From Mycobacterium colombiense (GTDB taxonomy: Bacteria > Actinomycetota > Actinomycetes > Mycobacteriales > Mycobacteriaceae), in NCBI RefSeq assembly GCF_001665835.1, contig NZ_LZSX01000063.1:93094-157093 (forward strand): 64,000 bases of DNA. Direction: 5' to 3'. Numbering within the stretch: position 1 is the stretch's first letter; each line of letters starts with the position of its first letter. The position numbers and the translations under genes are program-made. Below, in pieces: positions 28,893 through 36,804 of the stretch. A model generated the notes under the pieces. The model ran no database searches. It was not told where the DNA came from and worked only from the letters and a program-made list of their open reading frames with translations.

Positions 28893-30710
28893 GTGACGAA
28901 CACCGTTGATTCCGCGGGGACCGGTGGAGGGCGAGCAGCACAGCCCGGCTCGGTATCGACGCTGGCAGTGGGCACGCCGCTGACGTCCAATCCGGACTAC
29001 CGCAACGAGATTCACACTGCCGAAGACATCATCGATGTGGACCACTACGGTGGCGGCTTCGACCTCACCAGGCGGGCCACCGCCCCGAAGCTGCGCATCG
29101 GCCGCGACCGATGGTTCAACCTGCTGTGGCTGATCCCTATCGGGTTTGCCGTGCTGATCGCCGGGATCGCGGTTGGCAAAGGCCTGCACAACATGCCGGC
29201 GGTGCAGTCGTTCATCCAGCGCTACCCCGGGTCGGACAGCGCCGGCGTACCCCCCGGCCTGCCGGCGTGGATCGGCTGGACGCATTTTTTCAACCTCTTC
29301 ATGATGATGTTCATCATCAGGACGGGGATCCAGATTCTCTGCGACCATCCCCGGCTTTACTTCAGCCGCAACGCGACCCCGGGTAAGGACGAGTGGCTGC
29401 GGGTGGGGCCGCCGGTCCCGGACGACGAGCTGTGGACCGCCAACGCCGACACCGTCGCTCTGCCACCGCAATTGGGGCTGCCCGGCTTCCGGCACTCCAT
29501 CGGCCTGGCCCGCTGGTGGCATCTGGGCATCGACGTGTTGTGGCTCGTCAACGGGGCCGTCTTCTACGTGCTGTTGTTCGCCACCGGTCAGTGGCGCCAC
29601 ATCGTGCCGCTGAGCTGGGACGTCTTCCCGAACGCGGCGTCGGTGGCCATTCAGTACCTGTCGCTGGACTGGCCGACCGACAACGGCTGGGTCGCCTACA
29701 ACGGCCTGCAGCTGCTGTCCTACTTCACCACCGTCTTCATCGCCGCCCCGGCCGCGCTGATCACCGGTCTGGGCATGTCGCCCGCGCTGTCCCAGCGGGT
29801 GCACTGGCTCAGCAAGCGGCTCAGCATCCAGCACGCCCGGTCGCTGCACTTCGTGGTGCTGGTCTACTTCCTGTTCTTCATCCTGGTGCACGTCACCATG
29901 GTTCTGACGACCGAGGCGCTGCGAAACCTCAACCACATGTTCGCCTCCCGCGACGACAACAGCTGGATCGGTTTCGGCATCTTCGCCGCGGCCATGGTAC
30001 TGACCGCGATCGCATGGGTTTGGGCCACTCCCTTCACCATTCGCCATCCCCGCGTGGTGCAGCGGGTCGGCTATGCCCTGGTGGGTCCCTTCCAGCGGAT
30101 GCTCGAGCAGCTGGACCCCAAGCCCGGCGCCTTCACCGACAAGGACATCTCGCCCCACCACTGGCGCAACGGCCGCCTGCCGGAGACCGTCGAGTACAAA
30201 GAGCTGGAGCGCGACGACTTCAAGGACTGGCGGCTGCGGGTCTACGGTCTGGTCGAGCACCCGATGGAATTTTCGCTCGAGGACCTGATGGCGCTGCCCT
30301 ACCACGAGCAGATCAGCCAGCACTTCTGCATCCAGGCGTGGTCGGGCGTCGCCAAATGGGGTGGCGTGCAGATGAAAACGATCATGGACATCGTCAAGCC
30401 GCTGCCCGAGGCGAAATGGGCGGTCTTCTATTCGATGGGGCTGGGTGCCACGGGCGGCATCTACTACAACGCCCACCACATCGGCCAGATGGACCACCAT
30501 ATGACGATGCTGGCCTACAACATGAACGACCAGCAGCTCCCCTACATGCACGGCAGACCGCTGCGGCTGCGCAACGAATTGCAGCACGGCTTCAAACTGG
30601 TGAAGTGGATCAAAGGCATCGAGTTCGTCGCCGACTACCACGACATCGGCAGCGGTTACGGCGGGTACAGCGAAGACCACAAGTACTTCGGGCGTCACCA
30701 AACACTCTGA
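28893..30710 (+). CDS. Cytochrome b561 domain fused to molybdopterin oxidoreductase
   Basis: A 605-residue membrane enzyme. Residues about 75-390 form a cytochrome b561/FdnI-like unit with several helices and His residues (for example in RWWHLGIDV, ARSLHFVVLVYF, HVTMVL). Residues about 430-590 form a sulfite-oxidase/YedY-type molybdopterin domain, with C479 in HFCIQAWSG as the likely molybdenum ligand. A heme b module joined to a Mo domain suggests electron exchange with the quinone pool. The start is GTG 28893. It stands alone between a SnoaL gene and a UsfY-like gene; substrate is unknown. Confidence 0.85.
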   Translation: MTNTVDSAGTGGGRAAQPGSVSTLAVGTPLTSNPDYRNEIHTAEDIIDVDHYGGGFDLTRRATAPKLRIGRDRWFNLLWLIPIGFAVLIAGIAVGKGLHNMPAVQSFIQRYPGSDSAGVPPGLPAWIGWTHFFNLFMMMFIIRTGIQILCDHPRLYFSRNATPGKDEWLRVGPPVPDDELWTANADTVALPPQLGLPGFRHSIGLARWWHLGIDVLWLVNGAVFYVLLFATGQWRHIVPLSWDVFPNAASVAIQYLSLDWPTDNGWVAYNGLQLLSYFTTVFIAAPAALITGLGMSPALSQRVHWLSKRLSIQHARSLHFVVLVYFLFFILVHVTMVLTTEALRNLNHMFASRDDNSWIGFGIFAAAMVLTAIAWVWATPFTIRHPRVVQRVGYALVGPFQRMLEQLDPKPGAFTDKDISPHHWRNGRLPETVEYKELERDDFKDWRLRVYGLVEHPMEFSLEDLMALPYHEQISQHFCIQAWSGVAKWGGVQMKTIMDIVKPLPEAKWAVFYSMGLGATGGIYYNAHHIGQMDHHMTMLAYNMNDQQLPYMHGRPLRLRNELQHGFKLVKWIKGIEFVADYHDIGSGYGGYSEDHKYFGRHQTL

Positions 30711-30740
30711 GCCGCGGACGCGCGTCACCTCCGGCAAGTC

Positions 30741-30765
30741 GTTTGTCCGAACGGCCATACGGGTA
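30741..30765 (+). promoter_or_regulatory. Consensus SigF promoter upstream of UsfY-like gene
   Basis: GTTT (30741-30744), a 16-nt spacer, and GGGTA (30761-30765). This equals the established mycobacterial SigF consensus GTTT-N15-17-GGGTA. The start codon of the downstream gene is 47 bp further. The window itself contains a SigF-family sigma factor (58754-59563). Confidence 0.8.
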
Positions 30766-30811
30766 GCACCAACACATCGGCCGAAACGGATGTGACAGCA
30801 GAGGAGACGCC

Positions 30812-31096
30812 ATGAGGCACAATCCTGTCGGCGACCAGCGGACCACTGACCGGTATGCGCGCGGATCGGCGCCTGCCGCGGCGCAAAAACCCGGGCTCGT
30901 GGTGGTCGCGGCGGCCGCGCTGGCGTTCGTGGTGTGCGTGACGAATTTCGCGCTGGGTGAGGCCGGCGCCGGTGTTGCCGCCGCCATCATCTCGATGCTC
31001 GCGTTCGGGGCCGGCCTGTCCTGGCTTGCGATGGACCGCAGGCGAATTCGCGATGCCGAGCGGCAGTGGGTGATCAGGCACCCGGCGGCCCGGTAG
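30812..31096 (+). CDS. Small two-helix membrane protein, UsfY-like
   Basis: A 94-residue protein with a short cytoplasmic head containing DQRTTDRYARG, two membrane helices (about 28-48 and 53-73), and a basic tail with DRRRIRDAERQWVIRHP. This layout and the RTT and RR...W..HP segments resemble UsfY, a small SigF-regulon membrane protein encoded upstream of sigF in M. tuberculosis. The consensus SigF promoter just upstream supports this. It may still be only a distant relative. Its stop codon lies in a palindrome shared with the convergent gene. Confidence 0.6.
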   Translation: MRHNPVGDQRTTDRYARGSAPAAAQKPGLVVVAAAALAFVVCVTNFALGEAGAGVAAAIISMLAFGAGLSWLAMDRRRIRDAERQWVIRHPAAR

Positions 31097-31107
31097 ACCG
31101 ACTACCG
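31091..31107. terminator. Palindrome containing both stop codons of convergent genes
   Basis: CGGTAG (31091-31096), five bases, CTACCG (31102-31107). The left arm ends with the TAG stop of the plus-strand gene and the right arm, read on the minus strand, contains the TAG stop of the other. The stem is only 6 bp, so termination strength is uncertain. Confidence 0.5.
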
Positions 31108-31530
31108 CAGGGCCGCGAGGTTGTTCACGGACTTTTGCACGTCGGAGCGCAGCACCCGGGCGACCAATCCCCCGACCGGCCCGCTGAGCAAACCGCCACC
31201 GAGATCGGCGGTGAGGTGGAACGTCGACCCGGGGTGATCGTCGGTGACGCTCATCGCCACCGTGAGGCGGATGCCGCCGCGTCCGCGACCCCGCAGCTCA
31301 ATCGCTTTCGGCTCGTCGTACCGGGTGACTTCCCAGTGGATGACGTTGCGGAAGCCCTTGACCTTGACGCACGACGAGACACAGGTGCCCTTCTCGATCG
31401 TGTCGGGCACCGGCCCCCGCCACCCGGCGAAAATCGTCATCCACTCGTCGAATCGATCCAGGTCGGACGCCAGCTTCCAAGCCGCCTCCGGCTCTACCTG
31501 CGACGACACCGAGACATCTACGCGAGCCAA
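31102..31530 (-). CDS. SRPBCC/START-like family protein (polyketide cyclase/dehydrase type)
   Basis: A 142-residue helix-grip protein for binding hydrophobic ligands. The N-terminal strand and helix VDVSVSSQVEPEAAWKLASDLDRFDEWM and the long C-terminal helix (VARVLRSDVQKSVNNLAAL) are typical of the fold. TTG 31530 is chosen because GGGGAGGAAG precedes it at good spacing and homology starts there. It is convergent with the UsfY-like gene (5 bp apart). Ligand and role are unknown. Confidence 0.75.
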   Translation of the reverse strand: MARVDVSVSSQVEPEAAWKLASDLDRFDEWMTIFAGWRGPVPDTIEKGTCVSSCVKVKGFRNVIHWEVTRYDEPKAIELRGRGRGGIRLTVAMSVTDDHPGSTFHLTADLGGGLLSGPVGGLVARVLRSDVQKSVNNLAALR

Positions 31531-31642
31531 CGTCTTCCTCCCCTGGTCAATCAGAAACGCCGTCGCCGCACGTGCCGGCGACAAACACACAACCGTGGCT
31601 GAGTACCCCGACACCGTCACGCGTATTCGTCGGCCCGGACGC

Positions 31643-32200
31643 TCAGGGCCAGGCCTGGTCCAGCTGGTGAGCCACGTCGATGATCTGCGCCGCCTGCGAC
31701 TGGGGCGCGTCGATCTCGGTGGCGACGTAATGCGCGATGAACCGCCGGATCTCACCGTCGACGCCGGCCAGGATCCGCAGCACCTCGCCGCGGATCGACT
31801 TCGACGAGACGTTGACGGTGATGTCGGAGGGCCGCGGCTTGGCGACGTCGACGATCAACAACAGCGGCTCGGCCGCGCGCGCGGTCGCGCGCAATTGGAT
31901 GTCCCCGGAGACCACAAATCGCTGCTTATCAAGCCACAGGTCGACCAGCAGGTCGATCGACAGGGGAATGTGGATGACGAAGGTGATGCTGTCGCCGAGC
32001 CGGCGAGTGACCCGCGGGTCCTGAATCTTGACATTGGCGCTGACTTTGGCGATCCCGCCCGGCCCCTGCGCTATCGGCTCCATGGCGAACTCGCTGCCGG
32101 CGATGTCGGCGAACGCGGCAGCGACTCGCTCGGGGGTGACGGCGACCTCGAAGAACCTGCGGCCAAACTCTTCGTAGGTGACATAATCGTGATTCGTCAT
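31643..32200 (-). CDS. DUF2505-like protein, probable START-type fold
   Basis: A 185-residue protein starting MTNHDYVTYEEFGRRFFEVAV. The pattern of strands (VTPERVAAAFADIAGSEFAMEPI; DSITFVIHIPLSIDL; DIQLRATA) resembles DUF2505 or SRPBCC-like proteins in mycobacteria. No catalytic motif is seen. ATG 32200 is preferred; ATG 32218 would add six residues. It lies 112 bp upstream of the SRPBCC gene on the same strand, so the two may be co-transcribed. Confidence 0.55.
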   Translation of the reverse strand: MTNHDYVTYEEFGRRFFEVAVTPERVAAAFADIAGSEFAMEPIAQGPGGIAKVSANVKIQDPRVTRRLGDSITFVIHIPLSIDLLVDLWLDKQRFVVSGDIQLRATARAAEPLLLIVDVAKPRPSDITVNVSSKSIRGEVLRILAGVDGEIRRFIAHYVATEIDAPQSQAAQIIDVAHQLDQAWP

Positions 32201-32344
32201 AGGCTTATACCGTCTCATGTCACCTGCCGGAACAGTCGCTGATCTGCTCGCGTCGCAGGATTTCCGCGACAGATCCTCCTCTCGTTTCCTCCTCTCGTTG
32301 AACCAGCAAACCCGATCGGTGCCCGGTGGCCGATCTGCGTCGAT

Positions 32345-32399
32345 CCGACAGGTTTTGTGAAGCGCGCCACAGGCGGGGCGCTTCGATTCGATGTGTCGG
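32345..32399 (+). promoter_or_regulatory. Nested hairpin in the leader of the DUF4407 gene
   Basis: An outer pair CCGACA (32345-32350) and TGTCGG (32394-32399) encloses an inner perfect pair GAAGCGC (32359-32365) and GCGCTTC (32378-32384). It ends 43 bp before the ATG at 32443. It could be a leader structure or an operator; no riboswitch class is recognised. Confidence 0.4.
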
Positions 32400-32442
32400 G
32401 CGGTAGCCTGCAAGGCTTGATCGTGGAGGTGTTCGGAGTCTC

Positions 32443-34275
32443 ATGCCCCAGGAAGTAACGGAGCAGCGCACGGGCCTGGCCCAGGTGTCGGGGGTGCTCA
32501 TCTGGCTTGGCGGCGGACACCGGCGCGAACTGGGTGAGCGTCACGAACGGTCCGCCCACGCCGTCGCCGGCGCGGTCGCCTTGCTGGGCGCGGTGCTGGC
32601 CTGGCTTGTCGCGACCCTGGCGATCTGCGGGTCGGCCCGCTGGCCGCTGCCGGCCGTCGTCCCGTTCACCCTCGTCTTCGGCCTGCTGGTCGGCGCCATC
32701 ACGCGCGGCACGATCCCGGGGCCGGACCGCAGCCACCCCGGCCTGGTCGGACGCGCCGCGGTGGCGGCCGCGGTGGGCGTCGTCGTCGGTGAGCTCGCGG
32801 CACTGGTCATTCTGTCCAGCTCCATCGACCATCGGCTCGACGAACGGGCGTTGGGCAACTCCGAATCCGCCCCCGCCGTCGCGCAGGCATCGGCGTCGCT
32901 ACAGCAGACCAGGGATGCCCGCTCCGCACTCGACGCCGCCGTCGCGCAGGCCCGGGACCGCCAGGACAAGGCCTTGGTCATCGCCCGCTGCGAGTACCAC
33001 CCGACTCCGGGCTGCCCGCAGACCCGGATCACCGGGGATCCCGGGGCTGGCCCCGAAACACATACGGCCAACGGCCTTCTCGCCGATGCCCAGCACGAAC
33101 TCGACACCGCGCTGGCGGCCCGGGACAGCCGCGCACCGGACCTGGATGCCACGATTTCGCGACAGGAGGCGGCCCTGCGCGACGCGCGGGACGCCGTCGT
33201 GGCGGATGCGGGCCGGGGCCTGGGCGCGCGCTGGGTCGCGATGAATGACCTCACCTTCGCCGAGGCCGGCGCAATGAGCCTGCGGGTGCTGACGGTCGCG
33301 CTGTGCGTGCTGCTCTACCTGACGCCCCTGATCCTGGGGTTGTGGCGGGGCGAGACAACCCACGATCGCCGCGCCACCTCGCGCGCCGAGCGCGAACGCG
33401 CCGAACTCGACGCGGACACCGCCGTCGCGGTCAAGCGGGCCGAGGTGCGCCGCGAGGCCGAAATCCTCTGGGCCGAGCACCAACTCACGCAGGCACGGCT
33501 TGCCATCGAGGCGCAGACCGAGATCGACCGCGAGCAGCAACGCCGCCGGGTTTCCGAAGCCCTGGATGCTCCGGCGCACACGCCGTCGCAGCGGGCCTTC
33601 GAGCCGGCCGACGACGACGTGTACCTGCCGATCGCCGCCGAGGCCGAGGCGGCCAGCCGGGCGCTCACCCAACTGCCCGCGCCGGAGCCGGCCACCGACC
33701 TGGGTAGTGCCGAGACGCCGGACGTTCCGGAGAACCTGCCCGCTCCCCTGCCGCCCGGCGGCGAGATCGAGGCCCACGAGGAACGGAATGCCCCGTTGAT
33801 CCCGTCGATTCCGGATGCCACCAAGGCCGCGGCCCGCTGGATTCGCCCGCTGGTGCCGCCATTCGTGGCCAAGGTGATCGACACCACCACCCAGCCACTG
33901 CGTTCCGCGCGCCAGGTGTTCGAAGGCGTCCTCGAAGAGACCGAAGAGATCACGTTCACGCTCAAGCGCAGCCGCAAGGTGACGGTCAACTCCGAGGCCT
34001 CGGACACCGAGCTGTCCGACCGGCCCGCGAGAACCGAAACTCCCTCGGCACGAACGGAGTTCGTCGCCTCGTCGCGGCAAGAACCCGGCAGCCGAGCGCA
34101 CCGGCGGGTAACCGGTCGCCATTCTCAGTCGTCCTTGCCACAACGGGCCACAGACGACGCGGACCGCTTGTCGGTGGAGTCCGCGGAAGACGGCCCTCGG
34201 CGTGCGCTGACGAAGCGGGACGGGCCGCCCGAATTGGGTCCGCCGGACGGTCCGCGCCAGCTGCCGCCGGCCTAA
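32443..34275 (+). CDS. DUF4407 membrane protein
   Basis: A 610-residue protein of the DUF4407 family. Helices lie near residues 40-62, 67-85, 103-128 and 275-300. Between helices three and four is a charged, probably extracytoplasmic helical region with two Cys (EYHPTPGCPQ). After helix four comes a coiled-coil-like stretch (about 305-375, rich in Glu, Arg, Ala) and a long disordered acidic/proline tail. Function is unknown. It converges on the CGNR regulator gene and overlaps it by 3-4 bp. Confidence 0.75.
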   Translation: MPQEVTEQRTGLAQVSGVLIWLGGGHRRELGERHERSAHAVAGAVALLGAVLAWLVATLAICGSARWPLPAVVPFTLVFGLLVGAITRGTIPGPDRSHPGLVGRAAVAAAVGVVVGELAALVILSSSIDHRLDERALGNSESAPAVAQASASLQQTRDARSALDAAVAQARDRQDKALVIARCEYHPTPGCPQTRITGDPGAGPETHTANGLLADAQHELDTALAARDSRAPDLDATISRQEAALRDARDAVVADAGRGLGARWVAMNDLTFAEAGAMSLRVLTVALCVLLYLTPLILGLWRGETTHDRRATSRAERERAELDADTAVAVKRAEVRREAEILWAEHQLTQARLAIEAQTEIDREQQRRRVSEALDAPAHTPSQRAFEPADDDVYLPIAAEAEAASRALTQLPAPEPATDLGSAETPDVPENLPAPLPPGGEIEAHEERNAPLIPSIPDATKAAARWIRPLVPPFVAKVIDTTTQPLRSARQVFEGVLEETEEITFTLKRSRKVTVNSEASDTELSDRPARTETPSARTEFVASSRQEPGSRAHRRVTGRHSQSSLPQRATDDADRLSVESAEDGPRRALTKRDGPPELGPPDGPRQLPPA

Positions 34276-34880
34276 CTGCCCAAACCCTCGCGGCCGCGTT
34301 CGTAGAAATTTCGCACCCGCGCCCGATTGCCGCAGTCGGCCGTGCTGCACCACCGCCTGTTCTGGCGGCGGCTGGAATCGAGGAACAGCCAGCCGCATTC
34401 ATCGTCGGCACAGCGCTTGATGCGCGAGCGTGGAACGGCGGTAAGCAGGTTCACAGCTTCGATGGCCAGCCGGTGTAGCGGCGACTGCAACAGCAGTGCT
34501 GAGTCCTGCCACTCGACGACATCCACACCGACGGCAAGACGCTTGACGCGCAGCGCGGACCGGAAAGCGGCGGCCACTGTGTCGGCATCGCGAGTCGATT
34601 CGCGCTCTGTCCAGATGCCATGCAGCGCCTCCCTGACGTGCCGCGTCCGACGCAATGTCTGCGCGGCCGCCTCCCTTGCTGACGCGGCGCGCTCGGCAAG
34701 GACATTCGCCTCGCGGCTGGACAACACCTCCGCGTGATGCGCCCACGCCACCAAGTCGAGATAGTCCGACAGATAGTCCGTACGACGACGTGGGTCACCC
34801 CGCCACGCCACCGTGTTGACCAAGTCGACCGCGGGATGACCCCCGCGCAGCTCGAGATTGGTCGCGTCTGACCGCGCCAT
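34272..34880 (-). CDS. CGNR zinc-finger transcriptional regulator
   Basis: A 202-residue regulator with an N-terminal stress-response-type (ABATE) helical domain and a C-terminal CGNR zinc finger. Zinc ligands are C157, C162, C178 and C183, the last within CGNR, followed by a basic DNA-contacting stretch. ATG 34880 is chosen because AGGA lies 8 nt upstream; ATG 34889 would have no spacer. It is divergent from an EamA transporter, and a palindrome (34891-34920) fills the space between them. This strongly suggests that it represses itself and the transporter. Confidence 0.85.
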   Translation of the reverse strand: MARSDATNLELRGGHPAVDLVNTVAWRGDPRRRTDYLSDYLDLVAWAHHAEVLSSREANVLAERAASAREAAAQTLRRTRHVREALHGIWTERESTRDADTVAAAFRSALRVKRLAVGVDVVEWQDSALLLQSPLHRLAIEAVNLLTAVPRSRIKRCADDECGWLFLDSSRRQNRRWCSTADCGNRARVRNFYERGREGLGS

Positions 34881-34890
34881 GACCATCATC

Positions 34891-34920
34891 CTAATGGGTA
34901 ACTGCTCGATTGCCCATTAG
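34891..34920. promoter_or_regulatory. Operator-like palindrome between CGNR regulator and EamA transporter
   Basis: Inverted repeat CTAATGGGTAA (34891-34901) and TTGCCCATTAG (34910-34920) with an 8-bp centre and one mismatch. It occupies most of the 63 bp between the two divergent start codons. A site for the CGNR regulator is the natural inference. Confidence 0.75.
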
Positions 34921-34943
34921 ACAATCCGGGTACTTGCCGAGTC

Positions 34944-35903
34944 ATGAGGAATCCATCGCGAGAACTTACCGACCGAATCGGATTGGCCTGCGGCGCCCTT
35001 TGCGTGTCGGCATCGGCAGTGCTGCTCAAGTTGGCCTCGACGGCACCTGCGACCGCGACAGCCGGGCGTTGCTTGATTGCGTTGCCGGTGGTTGCCGCAC
35101 TCGCCATCCCGGAATGGCAACGCGGTCAGCGCTTGTCGCGTCGAGCGCTCCTATCAGCTGTCGTCGGCGGCGCCTTGTTCGCCGGTGACATGCTGCTGTG
35201 GACCCAGGCGATAACAGAGGTCGGCGCGGGCCTGTCGACGGTTTTAGTGAACACCCAGGTCGCCGTGGTGCCGTTGCTCAGTTGGCTAATCGACCGTGAA
35301 CCGGTGTCCCGCCGATTCACGCTGGCACTGCCCGCGCTGCTCGTTGGCGTGCTGCTCGCGGGCGGACTACTCGAGCACGGGATAACGGGAACGGATCCCA
35401 CCCGCGGAACCATTCACGCGGTCGGCGCGGCGCTCTGCTATTCCGGATTCCTCTTTCTCCTGAGACGCGGCGGCCAAGCCGGCCACCCCATGCAGACCTA
35501 CGGTGTCGTGCTGGTTGCTTCCGCATTTGTGGCGGTCGCGGTCGGACCCTGGTGGCACGGCTTTGACGCGTGGCCGGGCTGGCGCGCGCTCAGATGGTTG
35601 ACCCTGGTAGCGGTCACCGGTCAATTGCTCGGCTGGCTACTCGTCGCCTTCTGCTCGGCCCGCCTACCCAGCACCGTGAATTCGGCGCTGCTCCTGCTGA
35701 CGCCCGTGGGCGCAGTGGCGCTCGGGACAGTCATGCTTGGGGAACGCCCATCGACCCTGCAACTGGCCGGGTGCGCTCTAATCCTCGTCGCCGGATACGT
35801 TGGGGGCGCAGGGGTTTCCACGCGAATGGCCAACGGACGACGTCGCGGCGCACCCGAGGAAAGCGGTGACCGGAGCGCCCGAGCGTCCGAGGCCCACGAG
35901 TAG
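34944..35903 (+). CDS. EamA/DMT-family transporter
   Basis: Inner-membrane protein of 319 residues with about ten helices in two five-helix EamA repeats, the drug/metabolite transporter architecture. The second repeat has the usual PSTVNSALLLLTPVGAVALGT segment. The tail (about 295-319) is charged and cytoplasmic. It is divergent from the CGNR regulator, which probably controls it. The substrate, perhaps an amino acid or a toxic metabolite, cannot be told. Confidence 0.85.
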   Translation: MRNPSRELTDRIGLACGALCVSASAVLLKLASTAPATATAGRCLIALPVVAALAIPEWQRGQRLSRRALLSAVVGGALFAGDMLLWTQAITEVGAGLSTVLVNTQVAVVPLLSWLIDREPVSRRFTLALPALLVGVLLAGGLLEHGITGTDPTRGTIHAVGAALCYSGFLFLLRRGGQAGHPMQTYGVVLVASAFVAVAVGPWWHGFDAWPGWRALRWLTLVAVTGQLLGWLLVAFCSARLPSTVNSALLLLTPVGAVALGTVMLGERPSTLQLAGCALILVAGYVGGAGVSTRMANGRRRGAPEESGDRSARASEAHE

Positions 35904-36245
35904 CGAGTTCAGGCCCGGGCGGTTCATTTCCTGGGCGCCCTTGCGGCCGGCGTCGTCTCCATCCAACCGGCACAAAGATGCGCCCGCGGATGCCACCGGT
36001 TGGGGGGCGGCGGTCTCAGCGAAGCAGGTTGATCCCGTAGTCGGGCTCCGGGCCAGACCGAAGCGGCGCGCGGCTCATCCGCCAGCGCCGGACGCCTCGT
36101 CCCCGCGTCGGCCAGTGCAACCGGAGCCCGAAAGCGCCACCCTCGGGACGCGCTTTCGGGTCGATGTTGCTGCCGATGTTGTTGTAGTTGGAGGCGGCCG
36201 GGTTACCCCTCGAAAGCTCGGCCGCCCCAACGTCTTGGCGCGCGC
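35904..36245. other. Gap between EamA and ANTAR genes
   Basis: No gene is supported. A minus-strand frame through 36016-36285 has unusual composition (many Asn) but no recognisable domain. The gap contains a strong hairpin (36127-36160). Confidence 0.4.
36127..36160 (-). terminator. Hairpin downstream of the ANTAR gene
   Basis: CCCGAAAGCGC (36127-36137) and GCGCTTTCGGG (36150-36160) form a perfect 11-bp stem with a 12-nt loop. It lies 86 bp past the ANTAR stop on the minus strand and 224 bp past the EamA stop on the plus strand. It may terminate either transcript. Confidence 0.55.
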
Positions 36246-36533
36246 TCAACTGGTCAGAGCGGCGGATTTGAACAGCTGCCCCCACTCATGGCGGGCCGCG
36301 GACTGCGCGTCGACGAAGCTGGGAGTCTTCTCGCCGTCGCCCGCCAGGTGGACGAGTGCCCACGCCATGGCGAATACCGGTACTTTGTGCCGGATTGCTG
36401 CGCCGTGCAATTCGTCCAAAGCGGCGTCGGAAGGACACCGGCGAAGACCGATGAGGATGCCCCGCGCGGTGTCGAGGATGCGACCGGAATTCGGGCCGCA
36501 CGAAGTTTGGGCGGGGACCCAGTCCGTCGTCAT
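36246..36533 (-). CDS. Single ANTAR-domain RNA-binding protein
   Basis: A 95-residue protein consisting almost only of an ANTAR domain (about 16-66: RILDTARGILIGLRRCPSDAA... to VFAMAWALVHLAG). ANTAR proteins bind paired hairpins in nascent RNA and prevent termination. There is no receiver or GAF sensor domain. The ATG is preceded by AGGAGG at 10-nt spacing. Gene neighbours give no target; a strong hairpin lies just downstream. Confidence 0.75.
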   Translation of the reverse strand: MTTDWVPAQTSCGPNSGRILDTARGILIGLRRCPSDAALDELHGAAIRHKVPVFAMAWALVHLAGDGEKTPSFVDAQSAARHEWGQLFKSAALTS

Positions 36534-36804
36534 GCTATTGATACCTCCTGCTGCGCCCTCACGAAACCACTACTCGGGTAGCGGCAGGAATCCGTGCGTT
36601 ACGCTTCGTCGCGGCCGCAATCCCCAAAAGGCGCCCTGTGCAATGATTTGCGGATCCGTCGCGTTGTGCCAGTCCATCATTGACATTGATATGCGGCTGT
36701 GACCGTTTCGGAATCGGCCGCTCATCAACAAAATTCGCGACGCGTGGTAGCGAAACAGGCTGTGAAACAGCGTGATTAGTTGCTGACCTAGTCCGTCGGG
36801 CTTC

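Noticed and set aside
36016..36285. An Asn-containing 89-codon frame between EamA and ANTAR genes.
   Set aside because: It overlaps the end of the ANTAR gene on the same strand in another frame and shows no known domain.
36536..36562. Minus-strand GTTT-N17-AGGTA before the ANTAR gene as a SigF promoter.
   Set aside because: The -10 is imperfect and coincides with the AGGAGG ribosome binding site, leaving no room for a leader containing it.
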